From positions 1-25,304 of the forward strand of contig CAYZOV010000024.1 of NCBI GenBank assembly GCA_964480525.1: DNA of 25,304 nucleotides, written 5' to 3'. The DNA comes from JAAZZIT01 sp964480525 (lineage in GTDB: Bacteria; Bacillota; Clostridia; Oscillospirales; Ruminococcaceae). This document shows, piece by piece, positions 7,317 to 16,241 of the stretch (position 1 is its first letter; each line of letters begins with the position of its first letter). The position numbers and the translations under genes are program-made. The notes under the pieces were generated by a model that did not search any database, was not told the DNA's origin, and saw only the letters and a program-made list of their open reading frames with translations.

Positions 7317-7350
7317 ACATTACAATCCACAGCGGTCACAAACCGTAAAA

Positions 7351-7471
7351 AATGTTTTACCCATTTAAACAGCACAACCACGTTTTTATGGGCATTTTGC
7401 AGTATAATCAGGGTGGGAATTTGTGAAAAATGTTAAACTTTGAATTATACATAATTTTTTGATATATTTTG
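7351..7471. other. Spacer between element 1 and the dynamin promoter
   Basis: AT-rich, with a small GTAAAA/TTTTAC hairpin near 7348-7363 and an isolated TATAAT at 7403-7408 that has no matching -35 box. No gene is seen. Confidence 0.4.
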
Positions 7472-7500
7472 TTGACTTTTTATGAAAAATTGTGTATAAT
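7472..7500 (+). promoter_or_regulatory. Promoter of the dynamin operon
   Basis: TTGACT (7472-7477), 17 nt, TATAAT (7495-7500). The leader is about 140 nt long and has an imperfect palindrome GGCGGAAAATTTCGCC near 7539-7554. Confidence 0.8.
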
Positions 7501-7645
7501 TTCTATATAGGGTTTGCTATGCCTTTGCCATGTCTTTGGCGGAAAATTTCGCCGACGGGTCAGGCGCAGACGCACTTTTTTGTAAATTTTCAGCGAATTT
7601 TAACGCAATATTACATAAATTAAGTTTGAAAGGACTTGAGAAAGA

Positions 7646-9694
7646 ATGGAAAAGCCATACGAATTCGGTAGCTATTCTGCCTACAACGAAACTGTCAAAA
7701 CCTTGACCGACAGTCTTGAAAAACTTCTTGTTTTGAGCGAACAGGTTTCGCTTTCAAACAACGCTTCGTCAATCAGGGACACCATTGACAAAGTGGCAAA
7801 CGAACACTTTGAAGTCGCAATCGTGGGTGAGTTCAAGCGTGGCAAAAGCACCCTCATCAACGCAATGTTGGGTGAAGAAGTTTTGCCTGCGGACGTTTTG
7901 CCTGCAACGGCAACCCTGAACAGAGTTACATACAGCGACGAACCTTACGTTGAGGTTGAATACAAGGACGGCAACCACGAAAAAGTGGCTATTGACCAGC
8001 TTGAAAACTACGTTACGAAGCTGACAGAAGAATCGGAAATGAAAGCCGAAACAGTCAAAGAAGCGACTGTTCATTACGCAACCGATTTTTGCAAAAACAA
8101 CGTTGACATTATTGACACGCCGGGGCTTAACGACGACGAACAAATGACAAATGTTACGCTGTCGATTTTGCCTGAAATTGACGCTGCGGTTTTTGTTATA
8201 AGTGCAAATTCGCCGTTTTCACAGTTTGAAAAGGACTTTTTGGAAAAGAAAATGCTTACAAGCGACGTAGGAAGAATTATTTTTGCGGTAAACTGTTTCG
8301 GAACGTTTTCAAAAGAGGACGAAAACAAAATTGTGGAAACCGTGCGTAATCGTATCGGCAGATACGTTATGGAAAAAGCAAAACAGGTAATGGGCGAAGA
8401 TTCCAGAGAATTTGCCGTATACAAGAGAAAAATCGGCACGCCAAAGGTTATCGGAATTTATGCGAAAAAGGCTTTGACGGCGAAGATGAACGGCGACCGT
8501 CAGGCTTTGGAAGAATCGAATTTTCCTGAATTTGAAGAAGCTTTGGAAACGTTGCTGACGAAAGAACGTGGAGCAATCACGTTGCAGATTTTGTCTACAA
8601 AAATCGCAAACAGCGGTACGGAAATTTTAAATTCTGTTGTTTTGCAGGAAAACGCTTTGATGATGGAAAACGACGAATTTATGGTTAATTATCAAAAAGC
8701 CATTGACGAAATCGAAGAAATCCGAAACAAAAAACGTGCGGAGTTTGTTAATATCAATGACGCTGCGAACAAGGTTTACGAAGATTTGCAACCTGTTTTG
8801 GACGATTATTGGGTAAAAATTGAGCAGACGGCAATGGAAGTTATTGACAATTTCCCTATGTTCAGCGAAGATTTGAAAAAAGAGCGACTTCAGAATGTTC
8901 ATCAAAAACTGACGGAAAACATTCGCAAGTCTATCGAAGCAAGGGCGCAACTTATTTGCGAACAGATTCAGAACGAAATAAACGTGGCTCTTTCTAACGA
9001 AGCGGAGCGTTTGCAGTCGTTTGAGGACGAATTTTTCGAGAGCATTGCGAAGATTCAGAAAATGTTTTCCGTGTCGGAAAAAGCGTCACGAAACGGCGGT
9101 GCTGTGGATAAGATTATCGCTTCGACTATCGGAAGTTACGGTGCTGGCGGTTTGTTTATCGGATTCAGAGAAGCGGGCATAAAGGGCGCTTTGCTGGGCG
9201 GTGCAACGGGATTTGCGGGATTTTATGCAACGTTTTACAGTTCGCTGTTCTTTGCAAGCTTTTTGGGAATCGCAGGGGGTCCTGTTACGCTGTGCCTTAT
9301 GGTTCTGGCAGGAATTGCGGGTACTTTCGGCGGTAAATTTGCCGTTGATAAATTTTTGGTTCAGGAACGAATCGACAAGTACAAGGCTGATTTTAAAACC
9401 CAGGTTAAAAAGCAGTTCCACGAAATGAAAATTACTACGGACTTCAGCGAAACCGTTCGTAAACAGGTATTTAATTCGTTTGAGGGTCTTAAAGGTAAAA
9501 TTGAAAGCGAAACCGAAATTATTCTTCGTGACACCCAGAAAACTTTGGATAACCTTAACCGCCTTAAAGCGGAAAAGAAAGAAGTTTCGGAAAAGGAAAT
9601 GGACAGACTTCACAATATTGCAGAGGAAGCGTCAAAGGTTTTGCAGAGCGCTTATGCAGTAAGACGTGCTTTGACGGGTACGGTAGACGGCTAA
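7646..9694 (+). CDS. Dynamin-like GTPase with hydrophobic C-terminal region (DLP 1)
   Basis: A 682-residue GTPase of the bacterial dynamin family. P-loop GEFKRGKST is at 61-69, the switch-I region PATAT at about 86-90, and G3 DTPG at 157-160. The G4 position reads VNCFGTF (215-221) without the usual Asp, so guanine recognition may be unusual. Helical stalk segments flank a glycine-rich hydrophobic block of about 75 residues (about 495-570), with GLFIGF, AGFYATFYSSLFFASFLG and GPVTLCLMVLAGIAG. It could serve as membrane paddle or hairpin. Bacterial dynamins tubulate, fuse or protect membranes, often as unlike pairs; the second partner is two genes downstream. Start ATG 7646 with GAAAGGA upstream. 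First gene of the operon; 38 nt to the next. Confidence 0.88.
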   Translation: MEKPYEFGSYSAYNETVKTLTDSLEKLLVLSEQVSLSNNASSIRDTIDKVANEHFEVAIVGEFKRGKSTLINAMLGEEVLPADVLPATATLNRVTYSDEPYVEVEYKDGNHEKVAIDQLENYVTKLTEESEMKAETVKEATVHYATDFCKNNVDIIDTPGLNDDEQMTNVTLSILPEIDAAVFVISANSPFSQFEKDFLEKKMLTSDVGRIIFAVNCFGTFSKEDENKIVETVRNRIGRYVMEKAKQVMGEDSREFAVYKRKIGTPKVIGIYAKKALTAKMNGDRQALEESNFPEFEEALETLLTKERGAITLQILSTKIANSGTEILNSVVLQENALMMENDEFMVNYQKAIDEIEEIRNKKRAEFVNINDAANKVYEDLQPVLDDYWVKIEQTAMEVIDNFPMFSEDLKKERLQNVHQKLTENIRKSIEARAQLICEQIQNEINVALSNEAERLQSFEDEFFESIAKIQKMFSVSEKASRNGGAVDKIIASTIGSYGAGGLFIGFREAGIKGALLGGATGFAGFYATFYSSLFFASFLGIAGGPVTLCLMVLAGIAGTFGGKFAVDKFLVQERIDKYKADFKTQVKKQFHEMKITTDFSETVRKQVFNSFEGLKGKIESETEIILRDTQKTLDNLNRLKAEKKEVSEKEMDRLHNIAEEASKVLQSAYAVRRALTGTVDG

Positions 9695-9732
9695 GTCGGA
9701 CAGCTTGAAATTTTACAGGGGGAAAATATTCT

Positions 9733-10722
9733 ATGAGCGAATTAAACATAGATAAAACGGTAAATTCTAATCCTCTTATGAGTATAGACACAAGTTTCAG
9801 GTCGTACCTTAACGCATACACAAGAAGCTTTTCAAACCACGTTGTGGGCGGAGCTTTAGACTATGCGTTGGATTCGGATTTTGCCGTAAGACAAAAAATT
9901 CAGAGCCTCGGTGGGTGGGCTAAGCTTAGCAAAAGCATAAACGCCACCGACATAACTCAAGAAGCAAAAATGCTTTTTTCAAAATGCAATCAGGCGGGAA
10001 TGTTGAAGTTTCCGGAAGTTTACGATATTGTGCGAAAATGCGCCGAACGTCTGGAACTTTCGTTGCCGATAGTTTTTGTCCGTGAAGAAAACGACAAAAA
10101 GAGCATTTATTCAATCGCAAGCGATATCATCGAACCGTGTATTATCGTTACAACGGGACTTATAAAGGCGCTTTCTAAGGAAGAATTGCAACTTTTGATA
10201 GGTATTGAATGTGGAAAAATTCAGAACAACCACCCTGTGTATAACTTTGGGTGCGCATATATTTCCAATTCGCCTAACAGATTTATTCCCGTGGAAAAAT
10301 CCTTTAACCAGCCTGTGAACAATCAGGTTATTTGCGCTTTGTCCGAATGGATTGACTTTGCGGACATTACCGCCGACAGAGCGTCTGTAATTTGCTTTGA
10401 CAACCCTAACGAGTTTTCAAAAACTTTTGCGAAAATTTTGAAAGACGGGTTTGTGGATTTTTACGGCAGAGAACAGTCTAACGTAAACTTTGAAAAGGCG
10501 ATTGGTTACAGCGAAGAAATTAAAAACGTGGCTTCGAGAAATTTAAAAATCGGAGCGGATTTTACAAAGGCGGAAAGAAGAATTGCCTGTGCGGAAGAAT
10601 TTATACGCAGCGACGGACTTTACAATTGGCGAAAAGACCTTGAAAAGCCACAAAACGGCGTTGCGTCGGTGCAGGAATGTAATATCAGATGTAATATCAT
10701 AAGCGGTTCGGCTGCTTTGTGA
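9733..10722 (+). CDS. M48-fold protein without the zinc-binding motif (pseudo-peptidase)
   Basis: A 329-residue protein whose middle part (about 95-220) follows the M48 metallopeptidase pattern: a helix with AERLEL, a strand LPIVFV, then IIVTTGLIKALSKEELQLLI, followed by IGIECGKIQNNH. In active M48 enzymes the last part reads HExxH; here it is IECGK (158-162), so both zinc histidines are lost while Glu159 remains. The downstream ExxAD ligand motif is DITAD (211-215), also changed. There is no transmembrane segment. I infer an inactive scaffold or sensor rather than a protease. It lies between two dynamin genes, with 38 and 19 nt gaps, which suggests that it works with them. Start ATG 9733 with AGGGGGA upstream. 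The assignment to M48 is by pattern only. Confidence 0.7.
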   Translation: MSELNIDKTVNSNPLMSIDTSFRSYLNAYTRSFSNHVVGGALDYALDSDFAVRQKIQSLGGWAKLSKSINATDITQEAKMLFSKCNQAGMLKFPEVYDIVRKCAERLELSLPIVFVREENDKKSIYSIASDIIEPCIIVTTGLIKALSKEELQLLIGIECGKIQNNHPVYNFGCAYISNSPNRFIPVEKSFNQPVNNQVICALSEWIDFADITADRASVICFDNPNEFSKTFAKILKDGFVDFYGREQSNVNFEKAIGYSEEIKNVASRNLKIGADFTKAERRIACAEEFIRSDGLYNWRKDLEKPQNGVASVQECNIRCNIISGSAAL

Positions 10723-10741
10723 AAGGGAATGGATTGAAGCT

Positions 10742-12514
10742 ATGACAGAAAATAATGCAAATACTTTTAAGTCTGCTCAACAGGATATTACATTTGTCAG
10801 ACGCAGACTTAACGAGTTGGTCAACGCAAAAGACGTTAAGGACGTTTTGGGTGAGGACTTTGTGGAAGGTCTTGAAAAATGGCGTGGGCTTATTGACAAA
10901 AAATGCGACGAGCCGTTTACGTTGGTGGTGTTGGGGGATTTTAAAAGAGGAAAAAGTACGATTATAAACGCACTTTTGGGAAAATCTCTGGCACCTGTGA
11001 ACGTTGCGCCCGAAACTTATACAATCAATGAAATATCCTATGGAGATGTGCCGTCGGTGGAAGCTGTTTTGGTAAACGGCGACAGGATTCCACTTAACAT
11101 TGAAGAAATTACAAGAGAAAAAATCGAACCTCTTATGGCGTGTTTTCCTGACAAGGTGGATTATCTGGATATAAGGGATAACGCCCCTCTGCTGAAAGAA
11201 GTGCGAATCGTTGACACGCCGGGATTGTCGGATTTGGACGATTTGGACAGACAGGTGGAAAATTATCTGGTTAATGCCGACGCAATTATTTATGTGGCAA
11301 ACGCACTTTTGCCGTTTTCCGAAAGCGAGCAAATGTTTTTGATGAGCCACATTCAACCGCAAAGATTCGGTATGCTTTATGTTTTGGTGAACATGGTGGA
11401 CGCTTTGTCATGCAAAGAGGACGTGGACAAAATTATGAAACGTATCACCGAACGAAGCGAAGCAATTGTGCCTAATGCGGTGACTTTCGGCATAAGCGGT
11501 CAGGACGAGTTTAACCGAAAAACAGGCAATTTGCGTGTGAACAAGGATTTCCAAAGTTTTTACGAAAACCAGTTTTTGAATTTTGAAGTGTCGCTTAAAC
11601 GTGATATAATTATGCAAAAGGACGTTATCCGAACAAAAAGAGTTATCACAATGCTTGATACAATGCTTGAAGAAACAACGGCAAAACTCAGAATGTTTGA
11701 GGAAATGACGGCTTTGGATAATCGTAAACTAAGCGATATTACGAGAGAATTTGAAGAACAGATTGCAAGCCTTTCGCAGGCTTTGGAAAGCAAAAAGCCG
11801 ATTTTGCAACTTAGTATTGTGGAAATGCAACAAGAAGCCGAAAGATGGATGTATGAATTTTTTGCAAAACTTAGGGAATCTGTTTTGGAATGTCGCCCGA
11901 AAAACGACGAAGAGGACAACGACATAACCTCGGAAGAAGTGGAAAAGTATTTTTACAGCTATCTTATGGACAAGGTGGGCGAAGCGTATAGAAAAAGTAT
12001 CGAAACGCACCGTGACAGAATCAACGAGCTTGTTGATACCATGAGCGAACAGTTGTCGCAAAATCTGGGAATTTCGGATTTGTCAACCGCCAGCCAGTCA
12101 ACGTCGGTGGATAAGGTTATGAGCGACCTTAAAAACAAGGTGACAAGAAAGGTTATGGGCGTAAAACTTTACGGTACAAGCGAGAATTTCCCGTCGGGAA
12201 CAATGAGTTCGTTTACCAGAATTTTAAAGCGTAAAAAGACTACGGACATAATCGACATTGCCCTTGAAAATTACGACGATATCAGAAACAAAACCGTTAA
12301 GGACATCAAAGAAGCCTACGAAGCTATTGGCGCAAGAGCCGAACAAAGGCTTGACAGCATTTACCACTCGCAGGCACAGGTGGGCAAAGAAGCTTTGGAA
12401 CAAGCAAAAAATATGATTTCCACCTGCGACAGCGAAACCATAGACAGGGTGTTTGCGTTTATCAGAAACATAATTAACGATTCCGATATGGTTTTGGCAA
12501 AGTATAAAAATTAA
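10742..12514 (+). CDS. Dynamin-like GTPase, soluble partner (DLP 2)
   Basis: A 590-residue GTPase of the same family as the first gene but diverged. P-loop GDFKRGKST is at 65-73, with APETYT (89-94) for switch I, DTPG at 158-161 and VNMVD at 216-220, a nearly standard G4. The rest is largely helical and charged, with probable coiled coil at about 310-370 and 480-580. It lacks the long hydrophobic block of the first protein, so it may be recruited to membrane by it. Paired unlike dynamins are known in bacteria (for example the two-chain systems of Campylobacter and the fused DynA of Bacillus). Start ATG 10742, with AAAGGGA 13 nt upstream; 19 nt from the preceding stop. A terminator ends the operon. 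Confidence 0.87.
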   Translation: MTENNANTFKSAQQDITFVRRRLNELVNAKDVKDVLGEDFVEGLEKWRGLIDKKCDEPFTLVVLGDFKRGKSTIINALLGKSLAPVNVAPETYTINEISYGDVPSVEAVLVNGDRIPLNIEEITREKIEPLMACFPDKVDYLDIRDNAPLLKEVRIVDTPGLSDLDDLDRQVENYLVNADAIIYVANALLPFSESEQMFLMSHIQPQRFGMLYVLVNMVDALSCKEDVDKIMKRITERSEAIVPNAVTFGISGQDEFNRKTGNLRVNKDFQSFYENQFLNFEVSLKRDIIMQKDVIRTKRVITMLDTMLEETTAKLRMFEEMTALDNRKLSDITREFEEQIASLSQALESKKPILQLSIVEMQQEAERWMYEFFAKLRESVLECRPKNDEEDNDITSEEVEKYFYSYLMDKVGEAYRKSIETHRDRINELVDTMSEQLSQNLGISDLSTASQSTSVDKVMSDLKNKVTRKVMGVKLYGTSENFPSGTMSSFTRILKRKKTTDIIDIALENYDDIRNKTVKDIKEAYEAIGARAEQRLDSIYHSQAQVGKEALEQAKNMISTCDSETIDRVFAFIRNIINDSDMVLAKYKN

Positions 12515-12521
12515 CACAATG

Positions 12522-12552
12522 GCGGTGTTTGTAAAAACGGACACCGCTTTTT
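12522..12552 (+). terminator. Terminator of the dynamin operon
   Basis: GCGGTGT (12522-12528) with ACACCGC (12541-12547), extended inward by two G.U pairs and one G-C pair, followed by T5. Confidence 0.85.
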
Positions 12553-12590
12553 GAAGTTTGAAAAAAATCGGGGAAAATTTGAAAATGCTG

Positions 12591-12619
12591 TTGACAGACA
12601 GGATTTTGTGTGCTAAAAT
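12591..12619 (+). promoter_or_regulatory. Promoter of paaK
   Basis: TTGACA (12591-12596), 17 nt, TAAAAT (12614-12619) with extended -10 TGC. It is about 40 nt upstream of the GTG start, so the leader is short. Confidence 0.85.
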
Positions 12620-12661
12620 ATAAACAGCGTTATATTTATTGATTTAAAGGAGTGAAGTATT

Positions 12662-13972
12662 GTGATTTGGGCAAAGGAAGAAACTCTTTCAAGAGCGGAA
12701 ATTGAACAAATACAGCTTGATAAATTAAAAAAAGTTGTGACGAGAGTTTATGAAAAAGTTGAGCCTTATAGAAACAAAATGATTGAAGCAAACGTTAAGC
12801 CTGAAGATATACAAAGTTTGGACGATTTGAAAAAATTGCCTTTTACCACTAAGCAGGACATGAGAGATACATACCCGTTCGGGCTTTTTGCGGTTGACAA
12901 AAGCGAACTTTTGAGAATTCATGCGTCGTCGGGTACAACGGGCAAACCGACGGTGGTTGGTTATACCAAAAACGACCTTGACACTTGGGCGGAATGTGTG
13001 GCACGTCTTGCGGTTGCGGGCGGCGCAAGCAAGGACGACGTGTGCCAGATTTGTTTTGGATACGGAATGTTCACGGGAGCGTTGGGGCTTCACAAAGGTC
13101 TTGAACGTGTGGGCGGTTGTATTATTCCGTCGTCAACGGGAAACACCGAAAAACAGCTTATGTATATGAAAGATTTCGGCACAACCTTGTTGGTTGCTAC
13201 GCCGTCGTATGCGTTGAGAATCGGTGAGGTCGCAACACAAATGGGTCTTAACCCGAAAACCGACCTTAATCTTAACATTGCTCTGGTGGGCAGCGAACTT
13301 ATGACAGAGCCTATGAGAGATGAAATGAGAAAAACTTTTGGCGAAAATTTGAAAATTACGCAGAATTACGGCATGAGCGAACTTATCGGACCGGGCGTTT
13401 CGGGCGAATGTGAAGAACTTTGCGGTATGCACATTAACGAGGACCATTTTTTGTGCGAAGTTATAAATCCCGAAACAGGTGAGGTTTTGCCTGCGGGTGA
13501 AAAGGGCGAACTTGTTGTAACCTGCCTTTCTAAAGAGGCTTTGCCACTTATTCGTTATCGAACAAGAGATATTACAAGACTTATGTACGAACCGTGCAAA
13601 TGCGGAAGAACCACAGCAAGAATGGAAAATTTGAGCGGAAGAACGGACGATATGCTTAAAATCCGTGGGGTAAACGTGTTCCCTAGCCAGATTGAAGAAG
13701 TTTTGTTAAAGACCGAAGAAATCGGCCCTCATTACGAAATTATCGTTGACAGACAGGGTCACAGCGATATTTTGACAATCAGGGTGGAACTTTCGCCTGC
13801 AAGCATGACGGACGATTTTGCCGAACTTGAAAAAATCAGAAAGAAACTAAAAAACGCATTGCGTGTTATGTTGGGACTGGACGCAAATATTTGTCTTGAA
13901 TCGCCGAACACATTGCAGAGATTTGAGGGAAAAGCAAAACGTGTTACGGACAACAGAAAAAAGAAAGACTAA
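12662..13972 (+). CDS. paaK: Phenylacetate-CoA ligase family protein
   Basis: A 436-residue AMP-forming ligase, full length for the PaaK family. It activates an aryl acid with ATP to the acyl-AMP and then the CoA thioester. Motifs: SSGTTGKP (89-96) for ATP phosphate binding, NYGMSEL (235-241), YRTRDIT (about 299), GRTDDMLKIRGVNVFPSQIE (about 325-345) with the hinge Asp, and the C-terminal catalytic Lys424 in FEGKAKR. CKCG (about 312-315) is typical of this branch. The start is GTG 12662; AAAGGAG at 12646-12652 fits it. In anaerobic Clostridia such ligases often accompany indolepyruvate ferredoxin oxidoreductase and serve aromatic amino acid breakdown, or resynthesis from phenylacetate and indoleacetate; no ior genes are in this window. 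Forms a unit with the ACT gene 18 nt downstream. Confidence 0.9.
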   Translation: MIWAKEETLSRAEIEQIQLDKLKKVVTRVYEKVEPYRNKMIEANVKPEDIQSLDDLKKLPFTTKQDMRDTYPFGLFAVDKSELLRIHASSGTTGKPTVVGYTKNDLDTWAECVARLAVAGGASKDDVCQICFGYGMFTGALGLHKGLERVGGCIIPSSTGNTEKQLMYMKDFGTTLLVATPSYALRIGEVATQMGLNPKTDLNLNIALVGSELMTEPMRDEMRKTFGENLKITQNYGMSELIGPGVSGECEELCGMHINEDHFLCEVINPETGEVLPAGEKGELVVTCLSKEALPLIRYRTRDITRLMYEPCKCGRTTARMENLSGRTDDMLKIRGVNVFPSQIEEVLLKTEEIGPHYEIIVDRQGHSDILTIRVELSPASMTDDFAELEKIRKKLKNALRVMLGLDANICLESPNTLQRFEGKAKRVTDNRKKKD

Positions 13973-13990
13973 GTCGGAAAGGATAAAAAT

Positions 13991-14407
13991 ATGAAACAGC
14001 TTACGATTTTTATTGAAAACAGACTTGGCAGACTTGAAGAAGTCACCGAAATTCTTTCAAAAAACAACATAAATATTATCTGCATAAGCCTTGCGGATAC
14101 AAGCGATTACGGAATGTTAAGAATGATAGTTTCCCAGCCTGCAAAGGCTTGCGAAGTGCTGTCGGAAGCAGGTTTTTCCTCAATGCTTACGGACGTTTTG
14201 GCGGTGAAAATTCCGCACCATTTCGGTACGCTTAAAAACCTTAGCGGTGCATTAAGCGAAAACAAGCTAGACATTAAGTATATGTACGCCCTTATGTCGG
14301 GGGAAAATGCGTCAATTGTTATTAAAACTTCGGACGACGAAAAGGCACAGAAAGTTTTGGGCGAAAAGTATGAACTTCTTAGTGCGGTTGAAGTTTATAA
14401 TATGTAA
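13991..14407 (+). CDS. Tandem ACT-domain protein
   Basis: A 138-residue protein made of two ACT domains (about 1-68 and 72-138). The first has the pattern ENRLGRLEEVTEILSKNNIN followed by ISLADTSDYGMLRMIV; the second has HFGTLKNLSGALSENKLDI. ACT domains bind amino acids at domain interfaces and regulate partners. Stand-alone double-ACT proteins often sit next to paaK in Clostridia. I infer that it senses an aromatic or branched-chain amino acid and adjusts the ligase or related flux. The start is ATG 13991 with GGAAAGGA 6-8 nt upstream; same operon as paaK. Confidence 0.85.
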   Translation: MKQLTIFIENRLGRLEEVTEILSKNNINIICISLADTSDYGMLRMIVSQPAKACEVLSEAGFSSMLTDVLAVKIPHHFGTLKNLSGALSENKLDIKYMYALMSGENASIVIKTSDDEKAQKVLGEKYELLSAVEVYNM

Positions 14408-14433
14408 TTTTAAGGCTTAATTTATAACAATTC

Positions 14434-14466
14434 GGAAGTTTTCTTGCGTTAAAAAAGGAAACTTCC
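14434..14466 (+). terminator. Possible terminator or attenuator after the ACT gene
   Basis: GGAAGTTTTC pairs with GGAAACTTCC (one G.U) across a 13-nt loop. The tail is only TTGAATTT, so termination may be partial and let transcription reach the symporter. Confidence 0.5.
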
Positions 14467-14478
14467 TTGAATTTCGCC

Positions 14479-14518
14479 AAACCGCTTTAGGAATTTAAAG
14501 CGGGTGCGGTTTAAAGCA
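14479..14518 (+). promoter_or_regulatory. Leader with alternative hairpins before the symporter gene
   Basis: CCGCTTTA (14482-14489) pairs with TAAAGCGG (14496-14503). AAACCGC (14479-14485) can instead pair with GCGGTTT (14506-14512). The two pairings share CCGC and exclude each other, so a switch is conceivable. No known riboswitch is recognised and no promoter is evident between the ACT gene and the symporter. Confidence 0.35.
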
Positions 14519-14549
14519 AATTTTAATTAACAAAGGGGATTTTAGAAAA

Positions 14550-16112
14550 ATGGTATGGGCAATTTTGATTATTTATCTGGCTGTAATGCTGGGGATAGGT
14601 TTTTTGTGCAGAAAAAAGACCTCAAACGTCAGCGAATTTGTGTTGGGCGGACGTAATATCGGACCGTGGTTTACGGCTTTTGCGTATGGAACGTCATATT
14701 TTTCGGCTGTAATTTTCGTGGGATACGCAGGACAGTTTGGGTGGAACTACGGCGTTTCCGCAACGTGGATTGGAATCGGAAACGCAATTTTGGGGTCGCT
14801 TTTGGTGTGGCTTGTTTTGGGAAAACGAACAAGACGTATGACAAAGCACCTCGAAGCGTCCACTATGCCTGAATTTTTTGAAAAAAGATACGGTTCTAAG
14901 GGACTTAAATTTTCGTCGGCTGTGATAATTTTTATTTTCCTCATTCCGTACACAGCGTCGGTTTACAACGGACTTTCACGACTTTTTGAACAGGCATTTC
15001 ACATTCCATACGAAGTTTGCATTGTGCTTATGGCGGTGATTACGGCGATTTACGTTATCGTGGGCGGTTATCACGCAACGGCACTCAACGATTTTGTTCA
15101 GGGATTGATTATGCTTGGGGGAATCGCTGCGGTTGTGATTTGCGTTATCGGTCAAAAAGGCGGTCTTTCGTCGGCTTTGGGCGAACTTGGAAAAGTTACG
15201 GACGCAAACATCAAAGAGGGACAACTTAGCTCAATTCTGGGACCTGACCCGATAAACCTTTTCGGCGTTGTAATTCTGACTTCCCTCGGCACTTGGGGAC
15301 TTCCTCAAATGGTGCAAAAATTCTATACAATCAAGGACGACAAGGCTATCACCAGAGGTAGCATTATTTCCACAGTTTTCGCAATCGTTGTTGCGGGCGG
15401 TTCGTACTTTATCGGCGGTTTCGGCAGAATTTTCTCCACAACGGACGCAAACGACAAAACGAAAAATCTGGTGTCGGTTCTTTCAAACGGCAAACTTGAC
15501 TATGATTCGATTATTCCGAACATGATGAACGACGCATTGCCGACGGCTTTGTTCGGGGTTGTAATTGTGCTGGTTTTGTCAGCTTCAATGTCAACTCTTT
15601 CGTCGTTGGTGCTTACGTCAAGTTCCACAATGACAATCGACATGATTAAGCCGTTTAAAAAGGACATGGACGACAAAAAGCAGGTTTTGTGCATAAGAAT
15701 TTTAATCGTGCTGTTTCTGGCTTTGTCGGTTGTTATGGCAATTAACAAAAACGCATATATCACAACACTTATGTCAATTTCGTGGGGTGCTTTGGCAGGG
15801 TCGTTTTTGGCACCGTTTTTGTGGGGACTTTTCTCCAAAAAAATCTCAAAGACGGCTGTTTACACCTGTTTTGCGTGGGGCGTTGGCGTAACAATCGTGC
15901 ATACGGCGCTTTTCTCAATGGGTTGGTTTCCGCAAATAACAAGCGAGGTTGCAAGCTGGGGCTGGAAAATTAATATTATGTCGCCACTTAACTGCGGAGC
16001 TTTCACAATGCTTTCGGGTCTTGTCATTTGCCCAATTGTCAGCCTTTTTACAATTAAAAAGGACAGCAAAGAGCTTGAATGTGCCGAAAATGCTTTTAAA
16101 GCGTATAACTAA
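14550..16112 (+). CDS. Sodium:solute symporter (SSF family)
   Basis: A 520-residue polytopic membrane protein with about 13 predicted hydrophobic segments, the normal size for the family. SSF signs are SEFVLGGRNIGPWFTAFAYG near 30-50, the segment VGGYHATALNDFVQGLIM (about 172-190), and a serine-rich helix STLSSLVLTSSS (about 348-359) at the place of the sodium site in known members. It would import a small solute with Na+. The substrate is uncertain: proline, pantothenate, sugars and monocarboxylates all occur in the family. The paaK-ACT genes upstream suggest an aromatic acid or amino acid, an inference only. The start is ATG 14550 with AAAGGGGA about 10 nt upstream. No obvious terminator follows; element 2 begins within about 50 nt. 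Confidence 0.87.
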   Translation: MVWAILIIYLAVMLGIGFLCRKKTSNVSEFVLGGRNIGPWFTAFAYGTSYFSAVIFVGYAGQFGWNYGVSATWIGIGNAILGSLLVWLVLGKRTRRMTKHLEASTMPEFFEKRYGSKGLKFSSAVIIFIFLIPYTASVYNGLSRLFEQAFHIPYEVCIVLMAVITAIYVIVGGYHATALNDFVQGLIMLGGIAAVVICVIGQKGGLSSALGELGKVTDANIKEGQLSSILGPDPINLFGVVILTSLGTWGLPQMVQKFYTIKDDKAITRGSIISTVFAIVVAGGSYFIGGFGRIFSTTDANDKTKNLVSVLSNGKLDYDSIIPNMMNDALPTALFGVVIVLVLSASMSTLSSLVLTSSSTMTIDMIKPFKKDMDDKKQVLCIRILIVLFLALSVVMAINKNAYITTLMSISWGALAGSFLAPFLWGLFSKKISKTAVYTCFAWGVGVTIVHTALFSMGWFPQITSEVASWGWKINIMSPLNCGAFTMLSGLVICPIVSLFTIKKDSKELECAENAFKAYN

Positions 16113-16241
16113 TAATTCATAAATCTAAATTGGTAATTGAAAAATTCGCCATAGAATAAAAGTTTCGGAAACGTTGCGTTTTATCGGGTCAGCACACGCT
16201 GTGGTTTGATTTATGTAACTGTAACTTTGACGTTTAACCTC

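Larger units (their letters stand above)
5368..7350. repeat. Element 1: non-coding mosaic hairpin element, longest copy
   Basis: About 2 kb without a credible gene between two divergent genes. Left tip: TGTAGCTGTAAC...CGTGAATCC at about 5406-5428; right tip: the inverse of the same sequence at 7292-7316, with weaker outer similarity (TTTGTGA-rich) beyond both. Inside, left to right: outer module A (forward), a hairpin slot at about 5909-5926, a 12-bp hairpin at 5968-5997, the junction module at 6048-6137, a unique stretch, the roughly 170-bp module (inverted), the inner hairpin module (inverted), then outer modules B and C (both inverted). The boundaries are estimated from matches to elements 2 and 3. 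Family unknown to me. Confidence 0.8.

Noticed and set aside
5368..7350. CRISPR array or known large ncRNA such as ROOL or GOLLD
   Set aside because: The repeats are few, long, inverted and unevenly spaced with no cas genes. I could not match the layout to a large RNA family that I know, although only a covariance-model search would settle it.
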